Shown in pieces: positions 9,032 to 17,684 of a stretch of 64,000 bases of DNA. The stretch is taken from positions 6,286,593 to 6,350,592 of the forward strand of contig NZ_KB913037.1 in the NCBI RefSeq assembly GCF_000384295.1. Direction: 5' to 3'. Every line of letters starts with the position of its first letter. The first letter of the stretch is position 1. This DNA is from Amycolatopsis balhimycina FH 1894. GTDB taxonomy: Bacteria > Actinomycetota > Actinomycetes > Mycobacteriales > Pseudonocardiaceae. The translations under genes and the position numbers were made by a program. Under the pieces are notes generated by a model. The model ran no database searches and was not told where the DNA came from. It was given only the letters and a program-made list of their open reading frames with translations.

Positions 9032-9870
9032 TGACGATGGGAACCGTCACGACGGGCCGCAAGGCCAGGTGGGGCCTGGTCGACATCCTCGTGCTGGTGT
9101 TCGCGCTGGTGCCGGTGCTCTGGGTGGTTTCGCTGTCGTTCAAGACCAAGGACACGATCACCGACGGGTCGTTCATCCCGCAGTCGTGGACCTGGCAGAA
9201 CTACGCGGACATCTTCCAGACGTCGGAGTTCCCGCTGGCGCTGGTCAACTCGATCGGCATCGCGATCATCTCGACGGTGATCGCGGTGGTGCTGGGCACG
9301 ATGGCCGCGTACGCGGTCGCCCGGCTCGACTTCCCCGGCAAGCAGCTGCTCGTCGGGCTGTCGCTGCTGATCGCGATGTTCCCGCAGGTGTCGCTGGTGA
9401 CGCCGTTGTTCAACATCGAGCGGAACATCGGGTTGTTCGACACGTGGCCGGGGCTGATCCTGCCCTACATCACGTTCGCGCTGCCGCTGTCGATCTACAC
9501 GCTGTCGGCGTTCTTCCGGGAAATCCCGTGGGAGCTGGAAAAAGCGGCGAAGATGGACGGCGCGACGCCGGCCCAGGCCTTCCGGAAGGTGATCGCGCCG
9601 CTGGCCGCGCCGGGCGTGTTCACCACGGCGATCCTGGTGTTCATCTTCTGCTGGAACGACTTCCTGTTCGCCATCTCGCTGACGTCGACCACGGCGTCGC
9701 GCACGGTGCCGGCGGCGCTGTCGTTCTTCACCGGGTCCTCGCAGTTCGAGGACCCGACCGGGCAGGTGAGCGCGGCGGCGGTCGTGATCACCATTCCGAT
9801 CATTGTGTTCGTGTTGTTCTTCCAGCGTCGCATCGTGGCGGGGCTGACCTCCGGTGCGGTGAAGGGGTAG
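9031..9870 (+). CDS. sugB: ABC sugar importer permease SugB
   Basis: A 279-residue MalG-type permease with about six membrane helices. The first is [20 protein letters not shown] and the last is [20 protein letters not shown]. The EAA loop reads [20 protein letters not shown]. The length is close to mycobacterial SugB. The ATG start overlaps the sugA stop (TGATG); a second in-frame ATG lies two codons on. It forms the membrane pore with SugA. Confidence 0.88.
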   Translation: MTMGTVTTGRKARWGLVDILVLVFALVPVLWVVSLSFKTKDTITDGSFIPQSWTWQNYADIFQTSEFPLALVNSIGIAIISTVIAVVLGTMAAYAVARLDFPGKQLLVGLSLLIAMFPQVSLVTPLFNIERNIGLFDTWPGLILPYITFALPLSIYTLSAFFREIPWELEKAAKMDGATPAQAFRKVIAPLAAPGVFTTAILVFIFCWNDFLFAISLTSTTASRTVPAALSFFTGSSQFEDPTGQVSAAAVVITIPIIVFVLFFQRRIVAGLTSGAVKG

Positions 9871-9874
9871 CGCT

Positions 9875-11056
9875 ATGGCAGAGATCGTGCTCGACAAGGT
9901 GTCGAAGAAGTACCCCGACGGCGCGCTCGCGGTGTCCGAAGTGGACATGACGATCGGGGACGGCGAGTTCCTCGTCCTGGTCGGCCCGTCCGGCTGCGGG
10001 AAGTCGACCATGCTGAACATGGTGGCCGGGCTGGAGGACATCACTTCCGGTGAGCTGCGCATCGACGGGCAGCGCGTCAACGAGAAGGCGCCGAAGGACC
10101 GGGACATCGCGATGGTGTTCCAGTCCTACGCGCTGTACCCGCACATGAGCGTCCGCGAGAACATGGCCTTCCCGCTGCGGCTGGCCAAGGTGGACGACAA
10201 GACCGTGCGGGCGAAGGTCGAAGAGGCGGCGAAGATCCTCGACCTGACCCAGCACCTGGACCGCAAGCCGGCCAACCTCTCCGGTGGCCAGCGGCAGCGC
10301 GTCGCGATGGGCCGGGCGATCGTCCGGAACCCGAAGGCGTTCCTGATGGACGAGCCACTGTCCAACCTGGACGCCAAGCTCCGCGGCCAGATGCGGACGT
10401 CGGTGTCGAAGATCCAGAAGCAGCTCGGCACGACGACGCTGTACGTGACGCACGACCAGACCGAGGCCATGACCCTGGGCGACCGGGTCGTGGTGCTGCG
10501 CGGCGGCTACGTGCAGCAGGTCGGGGCGCCGCAGTTCCTCTACGACAACCCGGCGAACCTGTTCGTGGCCGGGTTCATCGGCTCGCCGTCGATGAACTTC
10601 GTCCCGGCGACACTGGAGAACAACGAACTGCGGAGTGCGTTGGGGACGACGCCGCTGACGGACCGCGTCCGGCAGCTGGTGGAGAAGGCGAACGCGCCCC
10701 GCGACTTGCTGATCGGCATCCGGCCGGAGCACTTCGAGGACGCGGCGCTGGTCGAGGCCGGGCAGAAGACGGGCGGCGGCACGTTCACCGCGCACATCGA
10801 CGTGCTCGAGTCGATGGGCTCGGAGAAGTTCGCCCACTTCACGCTGGAGGGCGAAGCCGCCACCGCCGCGGAACTCGCCGAACTCGCCGCGGACAGCGGC
10901 TCGGCGGACGTGCCAGGCGCGGAGTCCCAGATCGTGGCTCGCCTTTCGGCGGAGTCGTCCGCGGCGGAGAACGCGGACCTCGAGGTCTGGTACGACGCGG
11001 ACAAGATCAAGCTGTTCGACCCCTCGAACGGCAAGAACCTCACCTACGAGGACTGA
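9875..11056 (+). CDS. sugC: ABC sugar importer ATPase SugC
   Basis: A 393-residue ATPase of the MalK/MsmK class. Walker A GPSGCGKST is at residues 37-45, with a Q-loop MVFQSYALYPHMSV, the ABC signature LSGGQRQRVAMGRAI near 134-148, Walker B AFLMDEPLSNLD near 155, and an H-loop in TTLYVTHDQTEAM. A C-terminal regulatory OB-like domain (about 240-393) contains an acidic, Ala-rich insertion around 320-345. The gene starts 4 bases after sugB and closes the operon. A class II palindrome sits 7 bases behind its stop and probably terminates transcription. Confidence 0.92.
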   Translation: MAEIVLDKVSKKYPDGALAVSEVDMTIGDGEFLVLVGPSGCGKSTMLNMVAGLEDITSGELRIDGQRVNEKAPKDRDIAMVFQSYALYPHMSVRENMAFPLRLAKVDDKTVRAKVEEAAKILDLTQHLDRKPANLSGGQRQRVAMGRAIVRNPKAFLMDEPLSNLDAKLRGQMRTSVSKIQKQLGTTTLYVTHDQTEAMTLGDRVVVLRGGYVQQVGAPQFLYDNPANLFVAGFIGSPSMNFVPATLENNELRSALGTTPLTDRVRQLVEKANAPRDLLIGIRPEHFEDAALVEAGQKTGGGTFTAHIDVLESMGSEKFAHFTLEGEAATAAELAELAADSGSADVPGAESQIVARLSAESSAAENADLEVWYDADKIKLFDPSNGKNLTYED

Positions 11057-11063
11057 CCCAAGT

Positions 11064-11114
11064 CCGTGAATGGCACATTGAGGGACTCTAAGTCCCACAA
11101 TGTGCCATTCACGG
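11064..11114. repeat. Palindromic repeat, class II (copy E), likely bidirectional terminator
   Basis: Outer arms CCGTGAATGGCACATTG and CAATGTGCCATTCACGG flank a near-palindromic centre, 51 bases in all, between the convergent sugC and DUF3558 genes. The stop codon of the minus-strand lipoprotein gene lies inside the right arm. The second class II copy is at 40356. Confidence 0.85.
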
Positions 11115-12026
11115 CTTTCCGGGAGTCGGGAGGCGCGGGAAGATCGACGTCGCCGCCGTGCGGGCCAGCGCGCACGTGGCGTCGCCCGCCGTGCCCGCGG
11201 TTTCGACGACGCTGATCTCCGCCAGTTCGCGGCGTCCGGGCAGGCCCGGTGCCGGCTGAGTGGTGTCGACCAGGCAGAACGCGCCCGCGACGCGGACACG
11301 GGCCTCGCGGCCGCCCAGTGTCTCGGGCGGGGTGTCCGCCGCCTCCACCGTTTCCACCGTCAGCTTGAGGCTGACCTTGCCGCGGTAGCAGCTGTGCCCG
11401 GTCAGGCCGGTCGTCGGCCGGCTGGCGGGCCCGGCGGCGGCGTCGAGCTCGTGGCTGTCGAGCGGGACGCACGGCGCGACCCGGCCCCACGAGCGGTCCG
11501 GGAACGTCAGCCGCCGGACCTTGTTCTCGGTGATCGCGGCCAGCGCCGAGCCGACGGTGGCGTCCGCGATGCCGCAGCGCGAGGCCTGGTCGTTGCCGGT
11601 GTCGGTGACCGACAGGTCGAGCCGGGTGCCGTCGGCGAAGGTGATCGCCCGGGTGCACGCGCTGTGGTCGTTGAACGTCGACTCCTGGATCGCGACGCCG
11701 TCGGGCACCGGCCCGAGGTAGGCGTAGGGCTTGATGTTCGGGTCGGAGTCGAACGCCAGCGGCCCGACGAGGATCGTGCGCGGGCCGGCCGCGGCCCGGC
11801 AGCTTTCGAACGTCGGGACGGCGACCGCGCCGGGCGCCACGTCGGGCACGTTCAGCAGGCTGCAGTAGTCGACGCTCCCGAAGTCGCCGAGCGCGGCGGA
11901 GGCGGTCAGCGGGGTGGGCCCGGAACTCTGCTGGGGCGCGGCCTGGGTCTTCGCGCATCCAGCAGCGAACAGGGCGCAGAGCATCGCGACGACCAAGGTT
12001 TTCGAACGCGGGTACACGGGGTGCAA
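11109..12026 (-). CDS. DUF3558-type secreted lipoprotein
   Basis: A 305-residue lipoprotein. A short basic n-region (YPRSK), a hydrophobic stretch (TLVVAMLCALFAAGC) and a lipobox A-A-G-C give an acylated N-terminus; the mature part is Ala/Pro rich at first. Downstream Cys pairs (DYCSLL, ESCRAAAG, HSACTRAI, SRCGIAD, HSCYRG, AFCLVD, ATCALAR) suggest disulphides in an exported domain, as in the DUF3558 proteins of Pseudonocardiales. The function is unknown. The start is TTG 12026 or GTG 12017; neither has a strong ribosome site. The stop is formed by the palindrome at 11064-11114. Confidence 0.75.
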   Translation of the reverse strand: MHPVYPRSKTLVVAMLCALFAAGCAKTQAAPQQSSGPTPLTASAALGDFGSVDYCSLLNVPDVAPGAVAVPTFESCRAAAGPRTILVGPLAFDSDPNIKPYAYLGPVPDGVAIQESTFNDHSACTRAITFADGTRLDLSVTDTGNDQASRCGIADATVGSALAAITENKVRRLTFPDRSWGRVAPCVPLDSHELDAAAGPASRPTTGLTGHSCYRGKVSLKLTVETVEAADTPPETLGGREARVRVAGAFCLVDTTQPAPGLPGRRELAEISVVETAGTAGDATCALARTAATSIFPRLPTPGKP

Positions 12027-12270
12027 GTATCACCACATCGGGCCGAAAAACCAGCCCTGACGGGGACATGTCTCACTATTGACCCAGTACCGGGAGAAGA
12101 ACGCGCAGGTCATCGGATTTCCCGCCGGATTCCGCCCGGTTCGCCGGGTCGGCTGAACGATTTTCGGCTTTACCGTCCCCTAAGGGAGCGATCCTTCCCG
12201 CGAGCGATGCGGAAGCGGGTACTCCGGTGGTGAAGTAGTGGTATCGGAACTTCGAGGAAAGGGAAAGACG

Positions 12271-12465
12271 ATGAGCGCACCGGTCACACGACGGCTGTCC
12301 CGTCCCCGCAACGGCCGCGTGATCGGCGGCGTCTGCGCGGGCTTGGCCCAGCGGTACGGCATGAAGCCCGGCACGGTCCGGCTGCTGGCCGTGGTGTCCT
12401 GCCTGCTGCCCGGGCCGCAGTTCGTGGCCTACCTGATCTTGTGGGCGGTCATTCCGTCCGAGTGA
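12271..12465 (+). CDS. Small PspC-domain membrane protein
   Basis: A 64-residue protein made of little more than one PspC domain: RRLSRPRNGRVIGGVCAGLAQ, then a hydrophobic helix (VRLLAVVSCLLPGPQFVAYLILWAVIP). Minimal PspC proteins are common in actinobacteria and are linked loosely to envelope stress. ATG 12271 has GAGGAAAGGGAAAG before it. Its last 17 bases overlap the end of the DUF397 gene on the other strand. The upstream gap 12027-12270 has no gene; no promoter could be assigned with confidence. Confidence 0.82.
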   Translation: MSAPVTRRLSRPRNGRVIGGVCAGLAQRYGMKPGTVRLLAVVSCLLPGPQFVAYLILWAVIPSE

Positions 12466-12631
12466 CGGAAGTGAGGAAGCCGCGCCAAGCGGTGGCCCCG
12501 ACGGCGAAGTGCGGGCCGGCGGGGTCCTTGGAGTCCCGGATGGCGACGGCGGGAGAGGTGAAGGCAACCTCGACGCAGGCTTGGTTCTCGTCACCGCTGT
12601 AGCTGCTCTTGCGCCAGACCATCCGCTCCAC
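12449..12631 (-). CDS. DUF397 domain protein
   Basis: A 60-residue protein with the DUF397 pattern: W-R-K-S-S-Y-S-G near the N-terminus, C-V-E-V-A, A-I-R-D-S-K-D and a C-terminal W. DUF397 proteins are paired with DUF5753/XRE regulators, as here; the pairs are known in Streptomyces as BldB/WhiJ-type partners that modulate development or secondary metabolism. A GTG start at 12631, nine bases downstream of the XRE gene's stop, has a GGAG ribosome site lying over that stop. ATG 12622 is an alternative. Confidence 0.85.
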   Translation of the reverse strand: MERMVWRKSSYSGDENQACVEVAFTSPAVAIRDSKDPAGPHFAVGATAWRGFLTSVTRTE

Positions 12632-12640
12632 AGCTCACTC

Positions 12641-13501
12641 CTACTCGCTCAGCCGGTCCGCGAGCCGGAGTAGGAGATTGCAGGACTCCGCCTCGCTCAG
12701 TGCGAGCTTACCGATGTCTTTGAACCGGCGGGAAAGATCGGCGAGCTGACCGGGCTTGACCAACTGCAGGGCACCGGCGGCATGGTCCACGTAGCCGAGG
12801 TCGCCGATCGTGTCGGGCGGGAAGCTGAGCAGCGAAAATGCGCCACGCAACCCGCGGTAAAGCCCGGTTTCGGCGGCCACCACCTGGATGGTGACGTTGG
12901 GCAACTCGGTCAGTTCGACGATGTGCAGCAGTTGCGCGATCAGAACATGTTTCTCCGCGATCGGCCGAACAAGCGCGGTCTCGTCGACGATCGCGTGCAG
13001 TCGCAGGGGATCGTCGCCCTTGAGGCGCTGGCACCGCCACATCCGCACCTGCAGCTTGTGGTTGCGCTCGCGGGTGCCGTGGTGTGCGTAAATGGCCCGC
13101 GAGAAGCTCTCGGTCTGGAGAAGCCCGGGCACATACGCCAGCTCGAAGTTGCGGACCGAGACAGCCTCCGCCTCCAGCGCCGGATAACTGTTGGCTGAGA
13201 CCCCCTCGATCCGGTTCTGGTTGGGCCGCCGCGCTTCCCGGGCGATGTCGACCAGCCGGATGAGATCGTCCTCGGGCACCCGATACAGCTCGGCCATCGC
13301 CCGCGCGTGCAGCGGGTGAATCGCCCCCTGCCCCTTCTCCAGCCGCGACAGCGTGCTCTTCGACAGGTCGAGATCCCCGCCGGCCTGCTCCAGCGTCAGC
13401 CCGGCCTGTTCCCGCCAGGCCTTCAGCTCTCTCCCGAGCTGGAGCCGCCTGATCGCCGGAACGCTGTAATACGCCAACCCGCGCACCTCCCCGTCTGCCA
13501 T
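12641..13501 (-). CDS. XRE-family regulator with DUF5753 domain
   Basis: A 286-residue regulator. The helix-turn-helix is at about residues 22-75 (LGRELKAWREQAGLTLEQAG, LSKSTLSRLEKGQGAI). The rest is a DUF5753 domain (YVPGLLQTESFSRAIYA, LHAIVDETALVRPI, NVTIQVVAAETGLYRG, LGYVDHAAGALQLV). This is the WhiJ-like class that works with a small DUF397 partner, which follows 9 bases downstream in the same operon. The ligand and targets are unknown. The ATG at 13501 was kept, though homologues often begin nearer AYYSVPAIRRL. Confidence 0.88.
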   Translation of the reverse strand: MADGEVRGLAYYSVPAIRRLQLGRELKAWREQAGLTLEQAGGDLDLSKSTLSRLEKGQGAIHPLHARAMAELYRVPEDDLIRLVDIAREARRPNQNRIEGVSANSYPALEAEAVSVRNFELAYVPGLLQTESFSRAIYAHHGTRERNHKLQVRMWRCQRLKGDDPLRLHAIVDETALVRPIAEKHVLIAQLLHIVELTELPNVTIQVVAAETGLYRGLRGAFSLLSFPPDTIGDLGYVDHAAGALQLVKPGQLADLSRRFKDIGKLALSEAESCNLLLRLADRLSE

Positions 13502-13564
13502 GATCGCGCGGGCAGCAGTGTCCGGGCGGGAGGGCGGTGCCGGGATCCCGTGGCGATCACCCCA

Positions 13565-14230
13565 TCAGGGTCGCCAGCAGGACATCGCCCGGTCGATCTC
13601 CTGCTCGTCGAGCGCGGGGTGCGGCAGTTCCGACGGCTTGCCGGGCTGGGCGCGGAGGCCGTCGAGCAGCATGGCGAGACTGCGGCGCCACAGGTCCGGG
13701 TCGACCGCGCACGTGAACTCGACCACCGAGCCGACCATCATGTGCACCAGCGCCATGTCCGTCGAGGCGAAGTCCGGTCGCAGGCCGCCCGCTTCCTTGG
13801 CCCGGTCGACCAGCTGTGTGATCAACGGCACCATGCGGGCTTTCTCCGCGGCGACGTGCTCGTGGCCGAACTTGTTGGACAGCATGATCTCGCGCAGCCC
13901 GCGGTCCGCCGAGTGCATCTCGGCCGCCTGCCACGTGAAGTCGACGAACGCCTGCCACGCGTCTTCGGCCTTCAGCGCCTGCTGCGCGAGGTCCCCGATT
14001 TCTTCCATCCGCTCGGCGAACATGGCCTCGACCAGGTGTTCCTTGCTGGGGAACCGGCGGTAGACCGTGCCGACGCCGAGGCCGGCGTGGTGGGCGATGT
14101 CGTCCAGGGTGGCCTCGAGCCCGCGCAGGCCGAACACTTCGCGGGCCGCCGCGAGGATGCGACGGCGGTTGAGTTCAGCGTCACGCCGCAGCGGCCGCGC
14201 CGGTGCGGCGGGACCAGCGTCCCGTGCCAT
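13565..14230 (-). CDS. TetR-family repressor divergent from an MFS efflux pump
   Basis: A 221-residue TetR protein. The DNA-binding domain spans about residues 15-62 (RRRILAAAREVFGLRGLEAT, HHAGLGVGTVYRRFPSKEHL) and a helical ligand-binding domain follows. ATG 14230 is selected because the helix-turn-helix begins shortly after it; the frame runs open upstream without homology. It is transcribed away from the DHA2-type transporter at 14350, the classical repressor/pump layout. The 119-bp shared promoter contains AGATATCT (14301-14308) and an imperfect dyad around it, a possible operator. Confidence 0.9.
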   Translation of the reverse strand: MARDAGPAAPARPLRRDAELNRRRILAAAREVFGLRGLEATLDDIAHHAGLGVGTVYRRFPSKEHLVEAMFAERMEEIGDLAQQALKAEDAWQAFVDFTWQAAEMHSADRGLREIMLSNKFGHEHVAAEKARMVPLITQLVDRAKEAGGLRPDFASTDMALVHMMVGSVVEFTCAVDPDLWRRSLAMLLDGLRAQPGKPSELPHPALDEQEIDRAMSCWRP

Positions 14231-14349
14231 GCCACCCAGTCTAGCCCCTGAAGTAGAGGCACCATCTCCGGTTCTTGTGTACCTTGGGTCGCGTAAGGGG
14301 AGATATCTACTCCACATAGTGTCTTGATCACCCTCTGTGAGGACATTCC

Positions 14350-15849
14350 ATGACCGAGTCCACACTCGCCGTCGCGCCGTCGGGGGACGCGCGCGCCGCC
14401 GAGAACCCCCACCACGCCAGACGCTGGCTGATCCTGGTGATGATCGGGATCGCCCAGCTGATGGTCGTGCTGGACGCGACCGTCGTGAACATCGCGCTGC
14501 CGTCCGCCCAGGTCGACCTGGGCTTCTCCAACGACGCCCGCCAGTGGGTCGTCACGGCGTATGCGCTCGCGTTCGGCAGCCTGCTGCTGCTCGGCGGGCG
14601 GCTCGCGGACGTCTTCGGCCGCAAGAACGCCCTGCTCGTCGGCCTGGCCGGCTTCGCCGCGGTGTCCGCGCTCGGGGGCGCGGCGACCAACATCGAAATG
14701 CTGCTGGTCGCCCGGGCGGCCCAGGGCGTGTTCGGCGCGCTGCTCGCGCCCGCCACGCTTTCGCTGCTCACCACGACGTTCACCGACCCGAAGGAACGCG
14801 GCCGCGCGTTCGGCGTCTTCGGCGCCATCGGCGGTGGCGGCGCGGCGGTCGGGCTGCTGCTCGGCGGTGTGCTCACCGAGTACCTCGACTGGCGCTGGTG
14901 CATGTTCGTGAACATCATCTTCGCCGTCATCGCGTTCGCCGGCAGCTCGATCCTGCTGAGCAACCAGAAGGACGGCGGCCCGCGGCCGAAGCTGGACCTG
15001 CCGGGCACGGTGACGGCGTCGGCCGGTCTGTTCGCCCTGGTCTACGGCTTCGCGAACGCCGCGTCGGACTCGTGGTCGGCGGTGTCGGTCTGGGGCTTCC
15101 TGACCGCGGGCGTGGTGCTGCTGGGCGTGTTCGTGTGGCTGCAGCAGCGCGTCGAGCACCCGCTGCTGCCGCTGCGCGTGCTGCTCGACCGGGACCGCGG
15201 CGGCTCGTACCTGGCGATGTTCCTGCTCGCCATCGGGATGTTCGCGATCTTCCTGTTCCTGACGTTCTACGTGCAGCAGAACCTGCAGTTCACGCCGATC
15301 CAGAGCGGCGTCGGGTTCCTGCCGATGGTGGCGACGCTGATGCTGTCCGCCACGTCGGCGACGGCCGTGCTCCTGCCGCGGTTCGGCCCCCGGCCGCTGG
15401 TGCCGACCGGCATGGCGATCGCCGCCGGCGGCCTCTTCTGGTTGAGCGGGATCGGCCTCGACAGCACGTACGCCTCCGGTGTCCTGGGCCCGCTCCTGGT
15501 GATGGGCTTCGGCATCGGGCTGGCGATGGCGCCGGCGATGAGCGTCGCGACGTTCGGCGTCGAGGCGCACGACGCGGGTGTCGCGTCGGCGGCGGTGAAC
15601 ACGATGCAGCAGGTCGGCGGTTCGATCGGCACGGCACTGCTCTCGACGCTCGCCGGTAACGCGGCGACGGCCTTCGTCGCGGGCAAGGTCCCGACCCCGC
15701 AGCTCGCGGCCGAAGCGTCGATCGAGAGCTACACGACGGCGTTCACCTGGGCCGCCGTGATCTTCGTGGCGGGCGCGGTGTTGAGCGCGCTGCTGCTGCG
15801 CCCGGGCGTCCCGAAGGGCGAAGCGGCGCCGGGCGCCGTCCACATGTAG
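14350..15849 (+). CDS. MFS drug:proton antiporter, DHA2 (EmrB/QacA) family
   Basis: A 499-residue transporter with about 14 membrane helices. The family motif DATVVNIALPSAQ lies in helix 1, followed by GGRLADVFGRKNALLVGL (motif A) and the helix 5 antiporter motif near GGGGAAVGLLLGGVLTEYLDWRW. The fold continues to a C-terminal helix near residue 480. Such pumps export lipophilic or cationic drugs using proton motive force. GAGGACA precedes the ATG. It is regulated, by inference, by the divergent TetR protein. A 32-bp palindrome follows it. Confidence 0.92.
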   Translation: MTESTLAVAPSGDARAAENPHHARRWLILVMIGIAQLMVVLDATVVNIALPSAQVDLGFSNDARQWVVTAYALAFGSLLLLGGRLADVFGRKNALLVGLAGFAAVSALGGAATNIEMLLVARAAQGVFGALLAPATLSLLTTTFTDPKERGRAFGVFGAIGGGGAAVGLLLGGVLTEYLDWRWCMFVNIIFAVIAFAGSSILLSNQKDGGPRPKLDLPGTVTASAGLFALVYGFANAASDSWSAVSVWGFLTAGVVLLGVFVWLQQRVEHPLLPLRVLLDRDRGGSYLAMFLLAIGMFAIFLFLTFYVQQNLQFTPIQSGVGFLPMVATLMLSATSATAVLLPRFGPRPLVPTGMAIAAGGLFWLSGIGLDSTYASGVLGPLLVMGFGIGLAMAPAMSVATFGVEAHDAGVASAAVNTMQQVGGSIGTALLSTLAGNAATAFVAGKVPTPQLAAEASIESYTTAFTWAAVIFVAGAVLSALLLRPGVPKGEAAPGAVHM

Positions 15850-15858
15850 TTCCCGTTG

Positions 15859-15890
15859 CGTGAACGGGCCTCCCGGGAGGCCCGTTCACG
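15859..15890. terminator. 32-bp perfect palindrome, bidirectional terminator
   Basis: CGTGAACGGGCCTCCC is followed directly by its exact reverse complement, between the convergent MFS and response-regulator genes; the minus-strand stop codon lies inside it. The stem is GC-rich with no T-run on either side, as is usual for intrinsic terminators in this group. Confidence 0.75.
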
Positions 15891-16542
15891 TCACGAGGCC
15901 GTGGCGGTAGGCGTAGACGACGGCCTGGACGCGGTCGCGCAGCTCGAGCTTGGTGAGGATGCGCGACACGAACGTCTTGACGGTTTCCGGGCTGATCACG
16001 AGACTCGCGGCGATTTCGCCGTTCGAAAGGCCGTCGGCGATGAGCCGGAGGACCTCCAGTTCGCGAGGCGTCAACCGAAGTTCGGGTGTCGTGCCGGTGG
16101 GCCGGATGCGGGCCGCGTGGCGCCCCACCAGCTGGCGCGTCACTTCCGGGTCCAGCAGGGCCGCGCCCGAGGCGACGGTCCGGATCCCGTGCAGCAGCTG
16201 ATCCGGCGGCGCGTCCTTGAGCAGGAACCCGCTCGCCCCCGCGCGCAGTGCCTCGTAGACGTACTCGTCGAGGTTGAACGTCGTCAGCACGAGCACCTTG
16301 ACCGGGTGCGGGACGCCGGCGCCGGCCAGCAGGCGGGTGGCTTCGATGCCGTCGAGCACCGGCATGCGCACGTCCATCACGATGACGTCCGGGCGCAGCT
16401 TCCCGGCGAGGTCGACCGCGGCGCGCCCGTTCCCGCATTCGCCCACCACCTCGAAGTCGGGTTGCGCGCCGATGATCGTGACGAGCCCGGTGCGGATCAG
16501 CATCTGGTCGTCGCAGACCAGGACCCGGATCGGCGCGGTCAC
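15886..16542 (-). CDS. NarL/LuxR-family response regulator
   Basis: A 218-residue two-component regulator. The receiver domain begins IRVLVCDDQMLIRTGL; the phospho-acceptor Asp is in DVIVMDVRMPVLDG, with the conserved Thr in VLVLTTF and Lys in GFLLKDAP. The LuxR helix-turn-helix is at about 150-215 (LTPRELEVLRLIADGLSNGE, SPETVKTFVSRILTKLEL). The GTG start overlaps the kinase stop by 4 bases (GTGA), so the pair is translationally coupled. It is the last gene of the CPBP-kinase-regulator operon. Confidence 0.92.
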   Translation of the reverse strand: MTAPIRVLVCDDQMLIRTGLVTIIGAQPDFEVVGECGNGRAAVDLAGKLRPDVIVMDVRMPVLDGIEATRLLAGAGVPHPVKVLVLTTFNLDEYVYEALRAGASGFLLKDAPPDQLLHGIRTVASGAALLDPEVTRQLVGRHAARIRPTGTTPELRLTPRELEVLRLIADGLSNGEIAASLVISPETVKTFVSRILTKLELRDRVQAVVYAYRHGLVT

Positions 16543-17684
16543 GACCGGTTCCCCGTCGGAATCCGTGCCCGGACGACGAAACCCGCGCCGGCCTGCTCCG
16601 CGCTGAAGTCGCCGCCCAGGACGCGAACCCGTTCGCGGAGGCCGGCGAGACCCCGCCCGCTCCCGCCGGGGGACGCGTCCCGCGAACCGGAGCCGTCCGT
16701 GCCGACCTCCACCTCGATCTCCCGTTCGTCGTGGCGGACCCGGACCGACGTCCGGCTGCCGTGCGCGTGCTTGAGGGCGTTCGTCAGAGCTTCCTGTACG
16801 ACCCGGTAGGCCACGAGGTCGGCGCTGCCCGCCGACTCCGCCGCCGTGCCCTCCTCGGCGAACTCCACCGGCTGCCCGGCCTCGCGGGCGTGCTCCACGA
16901 GCGTGCGCAGGCCGCCCGGCGGCGGCGTGATTCCGGGGCCGTGGTCGGGGTTGAGCAGGTCGAGCAGGTGGCGCAGGTCGGCGATGGCGCGGCGGCCGGT
17001 GCCGGTGATCGCGGTCAGCGTCTGGTCGAGGCGATCGGGCGCGGCGGTGAGGTAGCGGGCCGCCTCGGCCTGCACGACCATCGCCGTCACGTGGTGGGTG
17101 ACGACGTCGTGGAGTTCGCGGGCGATGCGGATGCGTTCGGTGGCACGGGTGTCCTCGGCGACGCGGCGACGGCGGCCCGCTTCCGCGGCACGGGTGGCGC
17201 GCAGCCACGACCCGGTCCCCGCCGCGAACACCAGCAGCAGGAAGAACGTCACGAACTCGGCGGGCGGCTCCGAACCGAGCCGGAAGAGGACGACGGCCAG
17301 CGGCACGTACGCGACTGAGAACAGCAATGCGGTGACACGCCGGCGTCGCTCCAGGTGGGCGCCCGCGCTCATCAGCGCGACGGCCAGCGCGGCGCCGGCG
17401 ACCGAGTGGTAGCCGCGGAGCTGGTCGACGGCGAAGCCGAGCGACACCAGCGTGAGGCAGAGGGCCGGCCACCGCCGCCGCACGGCGAGCGGGAGGGATT
17501 CGAGGAGGACCACCACGACGGCCAGCGCGTCGAAGGGGCGCGCCGGCACACCGCCGAGCTCCGTCCCGTGGCTCTGGAACGCCGGCACGAACGACGCCGC
17601 CAGGAACGCCAACCCGAGCGGGAGGTCCCGGACCACGACGTCGAGCCGGCGCCACCGCGCCAGGGCCGGCCGGTGATCGATCAC
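16539..17684 (-). CDS. HisKA_3 sensor histidine kinase
   Basis: A 381-residue membrane kinase. The N-terminal half has about four to five hydrophobic helices and almost no extracellular domain, so the signal is probably sensed within the membrane. The phospho-acceptor His is in the HisKA_3 motif RIARELHDVVTHHVTAM near residue 188, and the ATPase domain has the N-box VVQEALTNALKHAHG and the glycine motif GSGRGLAGLRERV. The GTG start overlaps the upstream CPBP protease gene by 4 bases. It pairs with the downstream NarL-type regulator. The frame is open upstream, but that part is antisense to CPBP coding and unrelated. Confidence 0.9.
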   Translation of the reverse strand: MIDHRPALARWRRLDVVVRDLPLGLAFLAASFVPAFQSHGTELGGVPARPFDALAVVVVLLESLPLAVRRRWPALCLTLVSLGFAVDQLRGYHSVAGAALAVALMSAGAHLERRRRVTALLFSVAYVPLAVVLFRLGSEPPAEFVTFFLLLVFAAGTGSWLRATRAAEAGRRRRVAEDTRATERIRIARELHDVVTHHVTAMVVQAEAARYLTAAPDRLDQTLTAITGTGRRAIADLRHLLDLLNPDHGPGITPPPGGLRTLVEHAREAGQPVEFAEEGTAAESAGSADLVAYRVVQEALTNALKHAHGSRTSVRVRHDEREIEVEVGTDGSGSRDASPGGSGRGLAGLRERVRVLGGDFSAEQAGAGFVVRARIPTGNRS

